In this document: piece after piece, positions 44,678 to 53,731 of the stretch
How the letters are laid out: each line of letters begins with the position of its first letter
Numbering within the stretch: the first letter of the stretch is position 1
DNA from: JANSWY01 sp965243755
GTDB taxonomy: Bacteria; Bacteroidota; Bacteroidia; Cytophagales; Cyclobacteriaceae
DNA: 64,000 bases
Direction: 5' to 3'
Assembly (NCBI GenBank): GCA_965243755.1
Contig: CBDEVW010000007.1
Coordinates: 1-64,000, forward strand
The notes under the pieces: model-generated
Told to the model about the DNA's origin: nothing
The model's database searches: none
What the model saw: only the letters and a program-made list of their open reading frames with translations
Made by a program: the position numbers and the translations under genes

Positions 44678-47600
44678 CTATTTCTTTATTACTCTGAATG
44701 TTTGGATGGGTCCATCATTTGTTGAAATTTCAATAATATAAACTCCACTAATTCCTGGTATGCTCAGGTTGAATTTGTTTGTGGAGTTGAAGCCTTTCAA
44801 TTCTTCACTTCTTCCCAAAATGTCATAAATGCGAACTTTTACTTCTCCATAGACCTTATCCATTTCAACGGTCAGATTTCCAGTGGTAGGCACAGGATAA
44901 ATGAGCATTGAGATGTCTTCATGAGCATTGCTGCCAGTAATTTCACAAGCCTCCAATTCAACCCTAACTTCCACGCGAGGACTCTCACAAGTGGCCTCAT
45001 GTGCGGCTACAAAATAGGATTGGGTTGATACTAAAGTTGCTGGTGTCAATTCATTTCCAGCGGTTGGGGCATCATACCAGCGATGATTGTCCCCGGATGG
45101 AAGTAAATCGGCAAGGGTAGGAGCGTCTTCTTGACAAAATCTCTGTATATCAGGAACAGTAGGAGTCAGAGGGTCATGGATGGTAATATGCACTTCAGCT
45201 CTCGGGCTTTCTCCACAGTCATTTGTTGTCTGGGAAGCAAAATAGCTGGTATTGTTCGTCAAACTTGTTGTATCAGAAACAGCTGAACCACCTTCCATTG
45301 CAAGATACCAAATGATATTGCTCCCATCAACGTCAATGTCAGCTATGGTTGCACTGTCGCTGAAACAAAAAGATTGTTGGGGAGATACTATTGGTGCATC
45401 AGCAGCCTGGTCTAACTCAATCAATATTTCTGTTCTGTCACTTTCACAACCACTGACGATCTGGGATCCATATAAAAAGCTATTGGCATACGCAGCAAGG
45501 GAAGTGGTGTCGGGCAGAGGAATGGTGCCATCAAATTGCTCGTACCATTGCATGTCGTCACCTGAGGCTTCCAAATCTGCTATGGTGGGGTTGTTATTCA
45601 GGCAATAGAATTGAACGGCTGGTGCGGTTGGTGCCAATGGAGTTGTAATCAATACTTCAACTTCAAGCCGATTGCTTTCACAATTGTCTATAGTTTGAGA
45701 GACATAATAGCTTCTGTTGTCCAGCATTTCATTTGAAGCAAGTGCTGAGCCACCGGCAGCTTCAGTATACCATTGGATATTAGTTCCGGTTGCTGCTAGG
45801 TCATTTACCGTAGGGTTATCAGATGCGCAGAAAGATTGTGTGAGTGCTGCTGTTGGAGCCTCCGGTTGTTCAAGGACCACAGCTACCTCAATTCTGTCAC
45901 TTTCGCAGTTGTCGATCGTCTGAGAGGCGAAATAGTTTCCGTTCTCTAGAATTGTACTGGAAGCAAGTGCGGTACCACCTGTTATTTCTCGATACCATAG
46001 GATATTTGAGCCACTAGCTTCAAGTTGTGCTACCGTAGGGTTGCTGGATGCACAGAAAGTTTGTGTGGTAATAGCGCTAGGTGCTTCCGGTTGTTCAAGG
46101 ACCACCGCTACTTCGATTCTTTCACTTTCGCAGTTATCGACAGTTTGAGAGGCGAAATAGGTTCCGTTCTCCAAAATTGTATTGGAAGCAAGTACAGTAC
46201 CACCGGTTATTTCCTGATACCATTGAATATTTGAGCCACTAGCTTCAAGTTGCGCTACTGTAGGGTTGCTGGATATGCAGAAAGTTTGTGTTGTGGCAGC
46301 TGCAGGAGCCTCAGGTTGTTCAAGGACGACAGTTATCTCGATACGGTCACTTTCACAGTTATCGACAGTTTGAGAAGCGAAATACGTTCCATTCTCCAAA
46401 ATTATATTGGAAGCAAGTGCAGTACCACCGGTTATTTCCCGATACCATTGGACATTTGAACCAGTTACTTCAAGTTGCGCCACTGTAGGGTTGCCGGATG
46501 TGCAAAATGTTTGAGTGGACGTAGCAGTAGGGGCATCAGGTTTTTCTAAGAGGACCGAAACCTCCAGCCTTTCACTTTCGCAGTTGTCGATTGTTTGTGA
46601 AGCGAAATAGTTTCCATTCTCCAACAGTGTGGTAGCTGCCAGCACATCGCCTCCAGTGCTTTCAATATACCATTTGATGTCTGTACCATTGGCTATAAGC
46701 TCTGCAACTGTTGGAAGATCGGAAGCACAGAATGTTTGCGTGGTTGATCCTCCCGGCGCTTGATGTTGTTCAAGGATCACTGTTACTTCCAGGCGGGTAC
46801 TTTCACAATCATCGATGGTTTGTGTGGCATAGTAACTTCCACTCATCAATGTGGTGGATTGGGACAATGGAGTTCCGCCAATACTGGTGTCATACCACTG
46901 AATATTGTCCCCGGTCACTTCCAGATCCTGAATGGTAGGGTTCATTCCTGAACAAAAGCTTTGCTCCATCGATCCGGTAGGTGCAGGTGTATTGAGGACG
47001 ATTACGCTTACTTCAGTCCGATCACTTTCGCAGCTTCCGTTAGCTTGTGATACGAAATAAGTTCCGTTGCTAAGGACCGAGCTTTCGGGGAGCGGTGATG
47101 TCCCTGTTGCAGCATTGTACCAGCTGACGTTTGACCCTGAGGCCGATAGATCTCCAACTGTGGGGTCATCCAGTACACAAAATGTTTGTTGAGAACTGGC
47201 GGCTGGTGCAGTCGGTGGTTCAAAGTTTACAGTGACTGCTATTCTATCGCTCTCACAATTGTTGATGGTTTGCGATGCGTAGTAATTGCCTGCCGACAAG
47301 GTGGTTCCATTGTCCAGAGGAGTACCACCCGAACTCTCCGCATACCATTGTATGTTGGTTCCATTTGCTACCAGGTTAGTAACTGTAGGATTATCTGCTT
47401 CACAAAATGATTGTGTGGCTGACGCTGCAGGTGGATCTGGTATACTTAAAGTTACCTGAATTTCGAGTCTTTCACTTTCACAACTATTGGCAGTCTGAGA
47501 AACATAATAGGAGCCGTTCTCCAATGGCGTATCGGAGGCAAGGGGCGTGCCTCCGGTACTGGCACTGTACCATTGGATGTTGTCGCCAGATGCTGACAGG

Positions 47601-50026
47601 GCGGTTAGCACCGGGTTGTCGTGGATACAAAAATCCTGGCTCGTTGATGCTGTAGGCACAGGGGTAGTTACCAGGGTTACGGCTACTTCCAGACGGTCAC
47701 TTTCTTCACACTCACCCACTGTTTGCGAGGCAAAATAACTGGTGGCGTCTTCCAGAATACTTCCAGCGTTCAGGGGTGTTTCAGTGGTTGATGTTGCATA
47801 CCATTTGATGTTTTCTCCAGAAACTATCAGGTCATCTATTGTTGGACTGTTGATCATGCAAAAGTTCTGTTCAATTGATCCTGTGGGAGGAGAGGGAAGG
47901 GGAGTGTCTCCTGCAATGATTTCGTCGGCATTGGTGATGCCATCACAATCACAGTCGAGTTGATTCCAACTATTGGAGACATCCTCAATAACCTGATGCT
48001 CTACGAGGTATTTACAGCCATCCTGCGGGTCAGTGCCATCGGTCACTTCCTGATCATTAATTACTCCATCACCATCATCGTCGTACTGGCATACGTCACT
48101 AAAACTGGTGTGAGCATCAATATCGGTCCAGTTCGTTGTGCTGTAAGTAGGGTCGTCAACTTCAATACACGCCAGGTCGGGATTATTGGTGGCATTGAAT
48201 AAATTAATATCGTTATTGTTGCCATTTTTCACATTCAGTTGTACCAGCTGGTTATTGTGACAATACAACGTTTGCAACAGGTTATTTTGGGAGACATCAA
48301 GATACCTCAGTGCATTCGATTGGCATGATAGCGATGTTAATCCAGTATTATTGGATACATCCAGCAATGTTATGTCATTCCCATCAATTGAAAGTTTGTA
48401 TAGCAGTGTATTCTGTGATACATCGATATTGGTGAGGTTGTTGTTCCCACACCTTAAATCAGTAAGTTCAGTATTATTTGTCACATCCAGTGTGGTCAAC
48501 TGATTGGAATGGCAAAACAATGTTTTCAATTTGGTATTATTGGAAACATTCAGACTGGTAAGCGCATTACCAAAGCAAATCAGCGATGTAAGAGAGTCGA
48601 AATCTTCAATACCGGTAAGGTCGGCTATATTCTCATTCATTACACTGAGGCTGGTGAGCGTATTGATATTGGCGGTAGCCACCTGATCATCAAGTACATC
48701 ATCGAGTCCAAGGTTGATCAATGCCTGCTCAAAATTGTCATCGGGTATACTGGTCATAACCCCCAGCAATGAACAGTCGGCACTAAAACTGGTTGAAGCA
48801 TCAATATTGGTCCAGTTGGCACCACTCCATACGGCATCATCTACCTCAATGCAGATCAAATTGGGATTAGATGTGGCATCAAATGAGGTCATGTTGTTAT
48901 TGTTTCCATTCTTAATATTCATGCTGGTCAGTGAATTGCCTGAGGCGTTGAGTTGGGTCAGGGAAGTGTTTTGGGAAAGGTCCAAGTCGGTCAACTGATT
49001 GTTTTGACAGTACAGTACTTCCAGGACAAGGAATTCTTCTATACCGGTTAGGTCAGTGATGTTTTGATTGCTAACATCTATTGAAGTCACTGAATTGATG
49101 TTTGCTTTTGGAACATAATCGTCCAGCGGAGCGGTATCATAGCCCAGGTCAATGAGGGCTTGTTCAAAGTTATCATCCGGTACATAAGCATTGCAGTTTT
49201 CACTAAAATAATTGCCAGGGGTGATATTGGTCCAGTTGGCCGTACTCCAGGCAGCATCATCCACCTCTATGCATTTCAGGGCATAGTTGTTGATTGCTGA
49301 AAAGTTAGTAAAGTTGATGTTGTTGCCATTTTTTACATTTAAAGTGAGCAGGTTGTAGTTGCCAGTCACCGATAAGCTTTTTAGTACGGTATTGACAGAT
49401 AAATCCAGATTAGTAAGATCATTTCCGCCACAGTTGAGACCTGTGAGTGCTAAATTACCAGAAAGGTCAAGACTTGTTAGTTGATTGTTATCACAACCAA
49501 GTGAAGTTAGATCCGGGTTGCTGGATAGATCCAGACTGGTAAGGCTATTACCTTGACATTGCAATATCTGCAGCAGAGGATTGGCAGAAAGGTCAAGAGT
49601 TGATAACTGATTGATCTGACAATACAAAAATTTCAGATTGGGGTTATTGGAGAGGTCAAGACTTGTCAATTGGTTCATACCACAACTCAGGGTGGTCAAA
49701 GCAGTATTGCTGGAGACATCCAGGCTGCTCACCTGATTATTCCACAAAATGAGCCTCGTTATGGAGGTGAACGCTTCAATGCCTGTCAGGTCAGTAATAT
49801 TTTTGCCTCCAACATCTATGGCTCCTGTTACAGCCTCAGCATCAGCGTTTAAAATGTTGCCATTTAAGCCATTGCTATCAATTCCCAGATCGATCAGGGC
49901 CTGCTCAAAGTTTGAGTCTGGAATGGCTGTAGTTTGAGCGGTTGTCTGATGAGTAGCAACAGAAAGAAGTGTCCATAGCAAAGGAAATAAAAGAGTTTTT
50001 AGCTTCATAACTGTGGTAGTGTTCAA
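44678..50026 (-). CDS. Giant T9SS surface protein: LRR modules plus 13 tandem 75-residue Ig-like modules
   Basis: The 1782-residue protein has a signal peptide (LKTLLFPLLWTLLSVATHQTTAQ). Three LRR modules (about 33-650) each open with PDxNFEQALIDLG and then repeat LTxLDLSxNxxL. A thrombospondin-type calcium stretch (DDDGDGVINDQE, LDCDCDGI) comes next. Then 13 copies of a ~75-residue module follow (about 715-1690) with fixed motifs: TQTFC, NPTVxxL, NIxWY, NGxYYASQTxxNCESxRxEV. Two Cys per module suggest a disulfide in each. The last ~80 residues (ISMLIYPVPTTGNLTV, YGEVKVRIYDILGRSEEL and TFRVIKK) are a type A T9SS sorting tail. Copies 7-9 are almost identical at DNA level, which points to recent or ongoing repeat expansion. 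It likely forms a long stalk displaying LRR heads from the cell surface for adhesion. Confidence 0.92.
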   Translation of the reverse strand: MNTTTVMKLKTLLFPLLWTLLSVATHQTTAQTTAIPDSNFEQALIDLGIDSNGLNGNILNADAEAVTGAIDVGGKNITDLTGIEAFTSITRLILWNNQVSSLDVSSNTALTTLSCGMNQLTSLDLSNNPNLKFLYCQINQLSTLDLSANPLLQILQCQGNSLTSLDLSSNPDLTSLGCDNNQLTSLDLSGNLALTGLNCGGNDLTNLDLSVNTVLKSLSVTGNYNLLTLNVKNGNNINFTNFSAINNYALKCIEVDDAAWSTANWTNITPGNYFSENCNAYVPDDNFEQALIDLGYDTAPLDDYVPKANINSVTSIDVSNQNITDLTGIEEFLVLEVLYCQNNQLTDLDLSQNTSLTQLNASGNSLTSMNIKNGNNNNMTSFDATSNPNLICIEVDDAVWSGANWTNIDASTSFSADCSLLGVMTSIPDDNFEQALINLGLDDVLDDQVATANINTLTSLSVMNENIADLTGIEDFDSLTSLICFGNALTSLNVSNNTKLKTLFCHSNQLTTLDVTNNTELTDLRCGNNNLTNIDVSQNTLLYKLSIDGNDITLLDVSNNTGLTSLSCQSNALRYLDVSQNNLLQTLYCHNNQLVQLNVKNGNNNDINLFNATNNPDLACIEVDDPTYSTTNWTDIDAHTSFSDVCQYDDDGDGVINDQEVTDGTDPQDGCKYLVEHQVIEDVSNSWNQLDCDCDGITNADEIIAGDTPLPSPPTGSIEQNFCMINSPTIDDLIVSGENIKWYATSTTETPLNAGSILEDATSYFASQTVGECEESDRLEVAVTLVTTPVPTASTSQDFCIHDNPVLTALSASGDNIQWYSASTGGTPLASDTPLENGSYYVSQTANSCESERLEIQVTLSIPDPPAASATQSFCEADNPTVTNLVANGTNIQWYAESSGGTPLDNGTTLSAGNYYASQTINNCESDRIAVTVNFEPPTAPAASSQQTFCVLDDPTVGDLSASGSNVSWYNAATGTSPLPESSVLSNGTYFVSQANGSCESDRTEVSVIVLNTPAPTGSMEQSFCSGMNPTIQDLEVTGDNIQWYDTSIGGTPLSQSTTLMSGSYYATQTIDDCESTRLEVTVILEQHQAPGGSTTQTFCASDLPTVAELIANGTDIKWYIESTGGDVLAATTLLENGNYFASQTIDNCESERLEVSVLLEKPDAPTATSTQTFCTSGNPTVAQLEVTGSNVQWYREITGGTALASNIILENGTYFASQTVDNCESDRIEITVVLEQPEAPAAATTQTFCISSNPTVAQLEASGSNIQWYQEITGGTVLASNTILENGTYFASQTVDNCESERIEVAVVLEQPEAPSAITTQTFCASSNPTVAQLEASGSNILWYREITGGTALASSTILENGNYFASQTIDNCESDRIEVAVVLEQPEAPTAALTQSFCASDNPTVNDLAATGTNIQWYTEAAGGSALASNEMLDNRSYYVSQTIDNCESNRLEVEVLITTPLAPTAPAVQFYCLNNNPTIADLEASGDDMQWYEQFDGTIPLPDTTSLAAYANSFLYGSQIVSGCESDRTEILIELDQAADAPIVSPQQSFCFSDSATIADIDVDGSNIIWYLAMEGGSAVSDTTSLTNNTSYFASQTTNDCGESPRAEVHITIHDPLTPTVPDIQRFCQEDAPTLADLLPSGDNHRWYDAPTAGNELTPATLVSTQSYFVAAHEATCESPRVEVRVELEACEITGSNAHEDISMLIYPVPTTGNLTVEMDKVYGEVKVRIYDILGRSEELKGFNSTNKFNLSIPGISGVYIIEISTNDGPIQTFRVIKK
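44955..47886 (-). repeat. 13 tandem repeats of about 225 bp within the giant surface protein gene
   Basis: Each unit encodes one 75-residue module. Copies 7, 8 and 9 (about 45855-46530) share long identical DNA stretches and differ by few codons, whereas the outer copies have diverged. Unequal crossing over would change the number of modules, so the length may differ between strains. Short-read assemblies of this region may be collapsed. Confidence 0.9.
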
Positions 50027-50184
50027 ATGATCATTCAGGCTTTTACATTCCTGGATTTACATTCAAATATTGCTATCAGACTATTATTTCCTGGCGAAAC
50101 TTAGTGTTTAACCGGATATACTTAGTTATTGACGGATGTGATGAGTATTTTGTAATTGCACTATAATCAGCAGGCTGTTAGGAA

Positions 50185-50934
50185 TTAATGCCCAAATATT
50201 TCCAGGAGTGCTTCTTTTCTACTACGGCTGACGCTGAGGGCTTTTTGGTCATCCATGATTACGTATCCTCCATCACCACGCATGTACTTCTCTATCTTCG
50301 AGAGGTTTATCAGATGCGAATTATGTATGCGCAGGAATCCCTGATCAGCCAACATCGATTCTATTTCTTTTAAAGTTCTACTCACACAAATTCTTCGGTT
50401 ATCAATAAGATGAATATTGGTGTAATTGCTTTCGGATATGCAGTACATGATTTCTCTGATTTTCACGAAGTACAATCCTTCCTGAGTAGGTACGGCAATT
50501 CTTTCCTTCAACGGGTTTTTGGTGTTGATGGCCTGGTAGAATATTTCCATTTGCTCAGGAAGAATGGGCTTGTTTTGGGCTTCTTCCGCCTTTTTTACTG
50601 CTGTGATCAGGTCTTCTTTATCGATTGGTTTCAACAAGTAATCTATCGCACTTGCTTTAAATGCTTTAACTGCAAATTCATCATATGCTGTGGTGAAAAT
50701 CACATCAAAATCAATCGTTGAGCAGCGTTGCAACAGATCAAAACCATTCATTTCCGGCATTTCAATATCAAGGAACAACAAGTCGATGGGGTAGGATTCG
50801 ATGTAGTTCAAGGCTTGCTGCGGTGATTCGAAAGTATTGACCAGCTCTACAGTGGGTGCATATTTTTTGAGCTGCCATTGCAGTGTCTCTATGCAGTGCT
50901 GTTCGTCATCCAGGATTACACTTTTTATTTTCAT
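50185..50934 (-). CDS. LytTR-family response regulator
   Basis: The 249-residue regulator starts best at ATG 50934 (MKIKSVILDDEQHC); an in-frame GTG lies 9 bases further upstream. The receiver domain (1-120) has the acidic pair in LDDEQ, phospho-acceptor Asp56 in FLDIEMPEMNG and Lys in YLLKPIDK. The LytTR DNA-binding domain (about 140-245) shows IREIMYCISESNYTNIHL, SRTLKEIESML, FLRIHNSHLINLSKI and SRSRKEALLEIF. It should act with the TPR kinase encoded immediately upstream; the gap is 12 bases, so the genes are one operon. LytTR regulators in this phylum often control adhesins, exopolysaccharide or natural competence. The divergent locus on the other side and the giant T9SS gene downstream are candidate targets by position only. 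Confidence 0.93.
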   Translation of the reverse strand: MKIKSVILDDEQHCIETLQWQLKKYAPTVELVNTFESPQQALNYIESYPIDLLFLDIEMPEMNGFDLLQRCSTIDFDVIFTTAYDEFAVKAFKASAIDYLLKPIDKEDLITAVKKAEEAQNKPILPEQMEIFYQAINTKNPLKERIAVPTQEGLYFVKIREIMYCISESNYTNIHLIDNRRICVSRTLKEIESMLADQGFLRIHNSHLINLSKIEKYMRGDGGYVIMDDQKALSVSRSRKEALLEIFGH

Positions 50935-50946
50935 GATTGCCACCAG

Positions 50947-52941
50947 TTAATCTACGATAATTTTTATAATGACTTTGGTACCCATGCTGTTACCTTCACA
51001 ATCTTCCAGGTCCACGACTTCTACATGGGTTGATTCTTTGTATTTCCGGTTGATATAGCTCAGCCGGTCCTTAGTGATACTCATGCCGTACGATTTGTTT
51101 TTTACAGCTGTTTTGCTCTTGTATGCTTTCGCCGCTTTTCTTCCAATACCATTATCCTCAATGACACAAACAAGGGCTTCTTCTTCAGGCCTGATATCAA
51201 TCTGTAATTTTCCACTCCCGTCCTTTTTGTGCATCAGACCATGCCAGATGCTGTTTTCCACATAAGGTTGTAAAATAAGTGGCGGGATCTCCAGGTAATC
51301 CTGATCCAGAGAAGGGTCCACGTTTATTCTGTATTCAAACTTATTATTGAACCTCAGGGCCTCCATCTCTACATACAAGCGCAGTGACTCTAGTTCATTA
51401 GCCAGCGTCACTTTGGAAGATTTGGAGTTATTCAATACCTGTCTGATTAGCTTACTAAACTTGGCCAGGTATTCTGACGCCTGTTCCTGTTCATTTTTGA
51501 TGATGAAACTATTGATAGAATTCAGGCAGTTGAACAGGAAATGAGGGTTCATCTGGGCGCGCAGGGCTTGCAATTCAGAGTCTGCCAATTTCTTTTCAAA
51601 ACCTCGCTCCATGGCCTCTTTGAGCAGTTTGTCAGTTTTTACTTTGTTTTTATGCCTGGACCAAAGTAACCCCAGCACCGTCAGTGAAAGCAGGGTAGAT
51701 ATCAGCAGGGCAATTTGCAGCTGAACGCTTTTCCTGAGCTCAATTTCCTTGATCTGGTTTTCTTTATTGAGTAGTTCAATGGCTCGGTTCTTCTTTTCAG
51801 TTTCATATTCCAGGGCCAGCTTTTCCACTGATTTCCGGCTGTTGACATTGTAGATACTATCGACGACAATAGATTTTTGCTGAAAATACTCCAGCGCCTT
51901 TTTATAGTCTCCATTCTTCAGGTGGATGTTATAAAGCAAGTCAAGATTATACCTGGCCAGGTAAAGGTCATTGTATTTTTTACTCAGATCAATGGACACT
52001 TGCATCATTTCTTCCGCTTTGTCCAGTTGATTCTGTGCAAACAATATTTCGGCATAGGTACTGTATGGAAACATTCCCTCAATTTCAGCATCCAGGGAAT
52101 CTACCAGGCTAATAGCGCGGAGTACTGTTTGTTCTGCGTCTTGTAGTTTATCCATCAGAAACAGTGTATACGCTTTATTGTTGTAATTGGTGATCAACTG
52201 GATATGGTGATCAAATTCCTTGTTGAGCTCAATGGACTTATCAAGGAAATATAAGGAACTGTCATACCTGGCTTCCGCATCGTAACAGCTGCTGATGTTG
52301 TTGTAGTACCTGGCAAGGTCCACATCAATATGTCCACTTTTTTCCTTCAGGTTGATGGCAGTGGTATAGTATGCTTTGGCGGTACTGTTTTCAGCTATGA
52401 ACATATAAGCCCTGGCCAATCCGTAATAGACTGAAGCCAATAAATCGGGATCTCCGTATCTTTCTGCATACCGCAAAGCTTTGAGGTGATGCTCAATGGA
52501 TCGCTCAATGTTGTTTTGCATATCGAAGATTGTTCCCAGAGCACTATAGATTTTTGCTTGAAAAAGCAGCGAATCCCGATGGTTGTTGACATAAGGAAAT
52601 GTTTGTTCCACAGCTATCCTTGCTTCACTAAACTCTCCAATGCTTCTGTAATAAGTGCTTTTTGCCAGGTAAAAATTCAAAAGAGCAGTGGGATCGGTTT
52701 CATGTCCAAGTTGTTTGTTTAATTCTTCCAGCAAGCCAGGAACCTTATTAGGTTGAAACTCCAGGTATTGGTTTAATAGGTCGATTTGTAGAGCTGTCCT
52801 GTTCGGTGAGGATCTTTTAGTAGAGAGTAATTGTTCCAGGCTATCGATTTTTGGCTGAGCTGTACCAGCAACTATTGCCATAAATATTGAACCGAAAAAA
52901 AATGTCAATTTTCTAAGAAAATTATTGATTAAAGATAACAT
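50947..52941 (-). CDS. LytS-type sensor histidine kinase with N-terminal TPR domain
   Basis: The 664-residue protein has a signal peptide or signal anchor (LTFFFGSIFMAIVAGTAQ), then a periplasmic TPR region (about 50-385), a coiled coil (385-410), a transmembrane helix (about 412-428) and a cytoplasmic His_kinase domain of the LytS class. This carries the phospho-acceptor His in QMNPHFLFNCLNSINSF, then ATP-binding motifs PPLILQPYVENSIWHGL (N box) and VIEDNGIGRKAA. It lacks the normal HisKA domain, as expected for this class. It pairs with the LytTR regulator whose gene follows. A sensed peptide or protein in the periplasm is likely, given the TPR domain. Its promoter lies in the 375-base divergent region. 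Confidence 0.93.
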   Translation of the reverse strand: MLSLINNFLRKLTFFFGSIFMAIVAGTAQPKIDSLEQLLSTKRSSPNRTALQIDLLNQYLEFQPNKVPGLLEELNKQLGHETDPTALLNFYLAKSTYYRSIGEFSEARIAVEQTFPYVNNHRDSLLFQAKIYSALGTIFDMQNNIERSIEHHLKALRYAERYGDPDLLASVYYGLARAYMFIAENSTAKAYYTTAINLKEKSGHIDVDLARYYNNISSCYDAEARYDSSLYFLDKSIELNKEFDHHIQLITNYNNKAYTLFLMDKLQDAEQTVLRAISLVDSLDAEIEGMFPYSTYAEILFAQNQLDKAEEMMQVSIDLSKKYNDLYLARYNLDLLYNIHLKNGDYKKALEYFQQKSIVVDSIYNVNSRKSVEKLALEYETEKKNRAIELLNKENQIKEIELRKSVQLQIALLISTLLSLTVLGLLWSRHKNKVKTDKLLKEAMERGFEKKLADSELQALRAQMNPHFLFNCLNSINSFIIKNEQEQASEYLAKFSKLIRQVLNNSKSSKVTLANELESLRLYVEMEALRFNNKFEYRINVDPSLDQDYLEIPPLILQPYVENSIWHGLMHKKDGSGKLQIDIRPEEEALVCVIEDNGIGRKAAKAYKSKTAVKNKSYGMSITKDRLSYINRKYKESTHVEVVDLEDCEGNSMGTKVIIKIIVD

Positions 52942-53316
52942 CTATTTAGTCACAAGAAAACAACTACCAATATCACCTTTTTTTATCAGGAATAACAGCA
53001 GCATTGAGTAATTGGAGCATATGGAATGTGGTTGACACGATTTGTAATGTAATTACCATCATTGCATCATCATTCACAATGAGATGACTTATATGAAGGT
53101 GTGATGATTGATCCTTTACATAGTGCTGATTCGTCACTTGCAAATACATATTCATCCTCCGATATTAACGATTGGCATTTTGGACCTTGTGCAGCGAAAG
53201 GAAAATCTATAGCTTGCTGGAGTAACCAAAGTTGTTCACACTAAACCGTTATGTTCAATAATTCTTAATGTGTTCAAGCTTTTATCAGGTTCAATTAAAC
53301 TAAATTAAATTACGCA
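52942..53316 (+). other. Divergent intergenic region between the LytS kinase and the 53-64 kb cluster
   Basis: These 375 bases hold no convincing ORF; the longest open frames are under 61 codons. It should contain promoters for both sides. I found no full TTTG-N19-21-TAnnTTTG site and no pair of LytTR-type direct repeats with the expected 21-base period, although GTT-centred half-sites are present near 53227 and 53249. AT-rich stretches lie near the 112-residue gene. Confidence 0.5.
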
Positions 53317-53655
53317 ATGTCAGATTTCCCTTACTCACAAACAAAGATGCTGGTTAACAGTATTGAAGCAAGTACTACTGTATCTATTGTCGATGGAATG
53401 CAGGTTTCAAACACAAAATTTACTAGCCCCGCTGGTGATTTTGGAAGTGTACAATTATCTCCAGTAACGTCATATGCTACCGACATAAAGTTTGCAGCAT
53501 CTCAACAGGAATTGCACATCGAAAAAATCGAATTCAGGGCGGCCTTTGGTTTGGACACTGGTCAGGTAACCGTAAGTGGAAAGGCTACCAATCAAACTGG
53601 AGGTGATTGGCAAACTTTCTCCACTACCGTGGCATCCTGGACAGCTCCTAGTTAA
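53317..53655 (+). CDS. Small beta-rich protein of unknown function, 112 aa
   Basis: This first gene of the cluster encodes a soluble protein without signal peptide or membrane segment. It is rich in Thr, Ser and Val and predicted by eye to be almost all beta strand, e.g. STTVSIVDGMQVSNTKF, LHIEKIEFRAAF and GQVTVSGKATN. I do not recognise a family. A perfect 11-bp terminator follows, so this gene forms its own, possibly highly expressed, unit. Small abundant beta-rich proteins at the head of a locus are often structural subunits, but that is inference. Its C-terminus SWTAPS faintly resembles SWFKPI of the next protein. Confidence 0.72.
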   Translation: MSDFPYSQTKMLVNSIEASTTVSIVDGMQVSNTKFTSPAGDFGSVQLSPVTSYATDIKFAASQQELHIEKIEFRAAFGLDTGQVTVSGKATNQTGGDWQTFSTTVASWTAPS

Positions 53656-53674
53656 TCAGTCAAAAGTTATTACT

Positions 53675-53718
53675 AAGACCTCCAGATGGTTATGACCTGG
53701 AGGTCTTATATTTTTGTT
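53675..53718 (+). terminator. Strong terminator after the 112-residue gene
   Basis: AAGACCTCCAG and CTGGAGGTCTT form an 11-bp perfect stem around an 11-base loop, followed by ATATTTTTGTTT. This is the strongest hairpin seen in the 53-64 kb cluster. Confidence 0.9.
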
Positions 53719-53731
53719 TATCCCTTCAATT

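Noticed and set aside
44955..47886. Regular repeats of about 225 bp that might be a CRISPR-like or satellite array
   Set aside because: They lie inside a continuous reading frame, keep the frame, encode a conserved module, and have no spacer structure. They are protein-domain repeats.
45252..48998. Many plus-strand ORFs of 60-118 codons opposite the giant surface protein gene
   Set aside because: They are antisense shadows of the repeat modules, repeated with the same period, and have no start or coding context of their own.
52942..53316. Possible LytTR binding sites in the divergent region
   Set aside because: GTT-centred half-sites exist but two copies with the expected 21-base period and good matches to the consensus were not found.
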